Assembly: GCA_038233815.1 (NCBI GenBank) | Contig: JBBSVE010000032.1 | Span: 1 to 25,920, forward strand | From: JBBSVE01 sp038233815 | GTDB taxonomy: Bacteria > Pseudomonadota > Alphaproteobacteria > Rhodobacterales > Rhodobacteraceae | Length of the DNA: 25,920 nt | Reading direction: 5' to 3' | Shown: positions 23,248 through 25,920 of the stretch, one piece after another | How positions within the stretch are numbered: the first letter of the stretch is position 1 | Layout of the letters: every line of letters begins with the position of its first letter | Program-made: the position numbers and the translations under genes | Notes under the pieces: generated by a model | Told to the model about the DNA's origin: nothing | Database searches by the model: none | Seen by the model: the letters and a program-made list of their open reading frames with translations, nothing else

Positions 23248-24450
23248 TCAGTCCTCCACACGGATACTGGGTTGCACCGACATGCCGGGACCGATGGGAT
23301 AGTCGAGCACCGACGGCCGGTCGATGGAGATACGGACCGGCACGCGCTGGACCACCTTCACGAAGTTGCCCGTGGCGTTCTGCGGCGGGAGAAGCTGGAA
23401 CGCCTGTCCCGCACCCGCCTGGATCGACCGGACCGTGCCCTGGAAATCAACGTCCGGGAAGGCATCGACATGCAGGTCCACCTTTTGCCCGATCCGGATC
23501 GCGGAAAGCTGCGTCTCCTTGAAGTTTGCGGTGACGTAGAGGTCGTTGGGCACCAACGCCATGATCTGGGTGCCAATCGCGACATAGGTTCCGATGTTGG
23601 CGTTGAGCTGCACCACTTGCCCGTCGATCGGCGCGGTGATGGTGAGGTAGTCCACGTTGACCTGCATCTGTTCGACCGTGGCCTTCGCGGCCTGCACTTG
23701 CGCCTGTGAGGCAGTAAGATCGGCCTGCGCCGCCACGACCTGACTGTGCGCCTGCGCAAGCTGGGATTCCGCCTGCGCCTCGGCCGCGTCATTCTCCTGC
23801 GCCAGCGCAAGCTGGTCGTCGAGCGCCTGCGCGGAGATCGCCGCCTGACCGGAGGCCTGTGTGATGTCGGCGTAACGGTTGGCCTTGGTGCGGGAGTTCT
23901 GCGCCGTCACGCGCGCGGACCTGAGCCCGCTTTCCGCGCCTTCCGCTGTGGCATTGGCCTTCACGATATTGGCCTTCGACGTGCCGACCGACGCCTCGGC
24001 CTCCGCCAGTTGCGCCTTGGCCACGTCGAGGCTCGCGACCGCCGACGCAGGATCGATCGAGGCCAGCAGATCGCCCGCCTTGACGCGCGCGTTGGCCGTC
24101 ACGGTTACCTGCGTCAGCCGCCCCGTCTCCTGCGCGGAGATGCGGACGATCTGCCCGTCGATGAAAGCGTCGTCCGTGCTTACGAACTGACGCGAATAGA
24201 GATAGTACCAGATCCCCCCGGCGATCCCGAGGAGCAGAACCACTGCAACGATCACGATGGTCCAGAACCGCTTCTTCGGGTTCGGCTTTTTCTTCGCCTC
24301 TGCGTCAGCGTCGCTGTCGTCGTCCTGCTGTTCGTCAGGTTGATCGTTGGACTTGTCGTCGGGTTTGTCCGGCGATGCGTCGTCGTCTTCGCGCACGGGC
24401 GCTCTCTCGGCATTGGTATCCGGTCGATCATCAGACATATCATCGGCCAT
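23248..24450 (-). CDS. emrA: EmrA/HlyD-type membrane fusion protein with acidic N-terminal tail
   Basis: This 400-residue periplasmic adaptor links the EmrB pump to an outer-membrane channel. After a long charged tail comes one membrane helix (about 64-84), then YSRQFVSTDDAFIDGQIVRIS (the EmrA biotinyl-lipoyl start), an Ala/Gln-rich coiled-coil hairpin (about 130-270), and NVDYLTITAPIDGQVVQLN with GTYVAIGTQIMALVP closing the lipoyl domain. The beta-barrel part includes LYVTANFKETQLSAIRIGQ and VDAFPDVDFQGTV. The first 51 residues hold 22 Asp/Glu and only five Lys/Arg, followed by a basic KKKPNPKKR stop before the helix. ATG 24450 is preferred (GGGTGG upstream); ATG 24438 is possible. No outer-membrane factor gene is present. 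Confidence 0.93.
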   Translation of the reverse strand: MADDMSDDRPDTNAERAPVREDDDASPDKPDDKSNDQPDEQQDDDSDADAEAKKKPNPKKRFWTIVIVAVVLLLGIAGGIWYYLYSRQFVSTDDAFIDGQIVRISAQETGRLTQVTVTANARVKAGDLLASIDPASAVASLDVAKAQLAEAEASVGTSKANIVKANATAEGAESGLRSARVTAQNSRTKANRYADITQASGQAAISAQALDDQLALAQENDAAEAQAESQLAQAHSQVVAAQADLTASQAQVQAAKATVEQMQVNVDYLTITAPIDGQVVQLNANIGTYVAIGTQIMALVPNDLYVTANFKETQLSAIRIGQKVDLHVDAFPDVDFQGTVRSIQAGAGQAFQLLPPQNATGNFVKVVQRVPVRISIDRPSVLDYPIGPGMSVQPSIRVED

Positions 24451-24658
24451 CACGTGCCACCCTGGAGATATTGCCTGCCTGCACATAGCCGATGGGACGG
24501 GCGCGGCAAGTCGTTCCCCCATGACGCGCGAATGGGGGACAGCCCGGCCGGCGACCGAAACTTCGCCGTGGAAGAACGCCCCGCCGTCGCCTAGAATGGA
24601 CAGGGCGGCGGACCGCTGCCCCGGAACGGCGGGCAGGCACCATGCGGGAGGTGACGGT

Positions 24659-25362
24659 ATGAAGAAGGTTTACGGATCGGCGGCAGAGGCTCTGGATGGC
24701 CTCCTGCACGACGGCATGCTGATCGCGGCGGGGGGCTTCGGGCTCTGCGGCATCCCGGAACTGCTGATCGCGGCGATCCGGGATACGGGGACGAAGCGCC
24801 TCATCGTCGCGTCGAACAATGCGGGCGTGGACGGGTTCGGACTGGGCGTCCTGCTGGAGACGCGGCAGGTCGCGAAGATGATCTCCTCCTACGTGGGTGA
24901 GAACAAGGAGTTCATGCGTCAGTATCTTGGCGGGGAGCTGGAGCTGGAGTTCAATCCGCAAGGCACGTTGGCCGAACGGATGCGGGCGGGCGGTGCGGGC
25001 ATCCCCGGATTTTACACGAAGACCGGCGTCGGCACAGTGATCGCCGAGGGCAAGGAGGTGAAGAATTTCGACGGCGAGGATTACATCCTCGAACGTGGGA
25101 TCGTCGCTGACCTTGCCATCGTGAAAGCGTGGAAGGCCGACGACACTGGCAACCTCGTGTTCCGAAAGACCGCGCGCAACTTCAATCCGCCCGCCGCGAT
25201 GTGCGGCCGGGTCTGCGTGGCGGAGGTGGAGGAGATCGTGCCGCGCGGCAGTCTCGACCCCGACGGCATCCACCTGCCGGGGATCTACGTTCACCGGATC
25301 GTGCAGGGTGAGCACGAAAAGCGGATCGAGCAGCGCACCACCCGCACGAAGGAGACCGCGTG

Positions 25363-25363
<1 letters not shown>
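24659..25363 (+). CDS. scoA: Succinyl-CoA:3-ketoacid CoA-transferase subunit A
   Basis: This 234-residue alpha subunit of the two-subunit CoA transferase moves CoA from succinyl-CoA to acetoacetate (ketone body and poly-hydroxybutyrate degradation). The subunit A signature GGFGLCGIPELLIAAI occurs near residue 22-37, followed by LIVASNNAGVDGFGLG, SSYVGENKEFMRQYL, GAGIPGFYTKTGVGT and NLVFRKTARNFNPPAAMCG, all standard for bacterial ScoA. The ATG at 24659 follows GGGAGGTGACGG. The stop overlaps the start of the B subunit (TGATG). A 208-bp divergent gap separates it from the emrA-like gene. Related acetate/acetoacetate or 3-oxoadipate CoA transferases are possible but less likely given these motifs. 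Confidence 0.94.

Positions 25364-25920
<557 letters not shown>

Overview
The window is G+C-rich alphaproteobacterial DNA. Evidence for this is the strong GC bias at third codon positions, the gene families present (RbsC-type sugar importer, GlgX, poxvirus-type topoisomerase IB, gluconate 2-dehydrogenase complex, EmrAB pump, ScoAB), and three sites matching the alphaproteobacterial general-stress sigma EcfG promoter (GGAAC-N16-CGTT). The order (Rhodobacterales versus Hyphomicrobiales) cannot be settled from what is visible. There are no rRNA, tRNA or CRISPR features.

Layout. (1) Positions 1-1232 are mobile-element debris. They hold the 5' end of an IS481-type transposase on the minus strand, a decayed IS3-family orfA/orfB pair, and a fragment of a TRAP transporter large permease. 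(2) Positions 1333-9304 (+) are a sugar-uptake and glycoside-breakdown cluster. It runs: periplasmic binding protein, terminator-like hairpin, double ATPase, permease, GH39-type glycosidase, PF10091 'glycoamylase' (GH144-like) and a mercuric-reductase-like flavoprotein; the last three overlap end to start. (3) Positions 9306-14733 (-) meet this cluster head-on with a one-base gap. In order of transcription they are topoisomerase IB, GlgX debranching enzyme, a TIM-barrel sugar isomerase/epimerase and a Gfo/Idh/MocA dehydrogenase; the last two overlap by ATGA. (4) Positions 14873-15097 (+) are a small DUF2934 protein with a textbook terminator. (5) Positions 15144-18941 (-) are a three-gene membrane-bound gluconate-2-dehydrogenase-type complex: Tat-exported small subunit, GMC flavoprotein and triheme cytochrome c. 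(6) Positions 19014-24450 (-) hold a lone DHA2 drug exporter, a stress-type SDR dehydrogenase, and an EmrB/EmrA pump pair. (7) Positions 24659-25920 (+) are succinyl-CoA:3-ketoacid CoA-transferase subunits A and B; B runs off the end.

How it fits together. The left half looks like a catabolic unit for an imported oligosaccharide or glycoside. No signal peptides are seen on the two glycosidases, so hydrolysis is probably cytoplasmic, followed by redox and isomerase steps. The right half carries respiratory sugar or aldonate oxidation, efflux, and stress functions. The most notable regulatory observation is that topoisomerase IB, DUF2934 and the SDR each sit behind a sigma-EcfG-like promoter with identical 16-nt spacing, two of them divergent in one 139-bp gap. 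The SDR also has Arg in place of the catalytic Lys of YxxxK.
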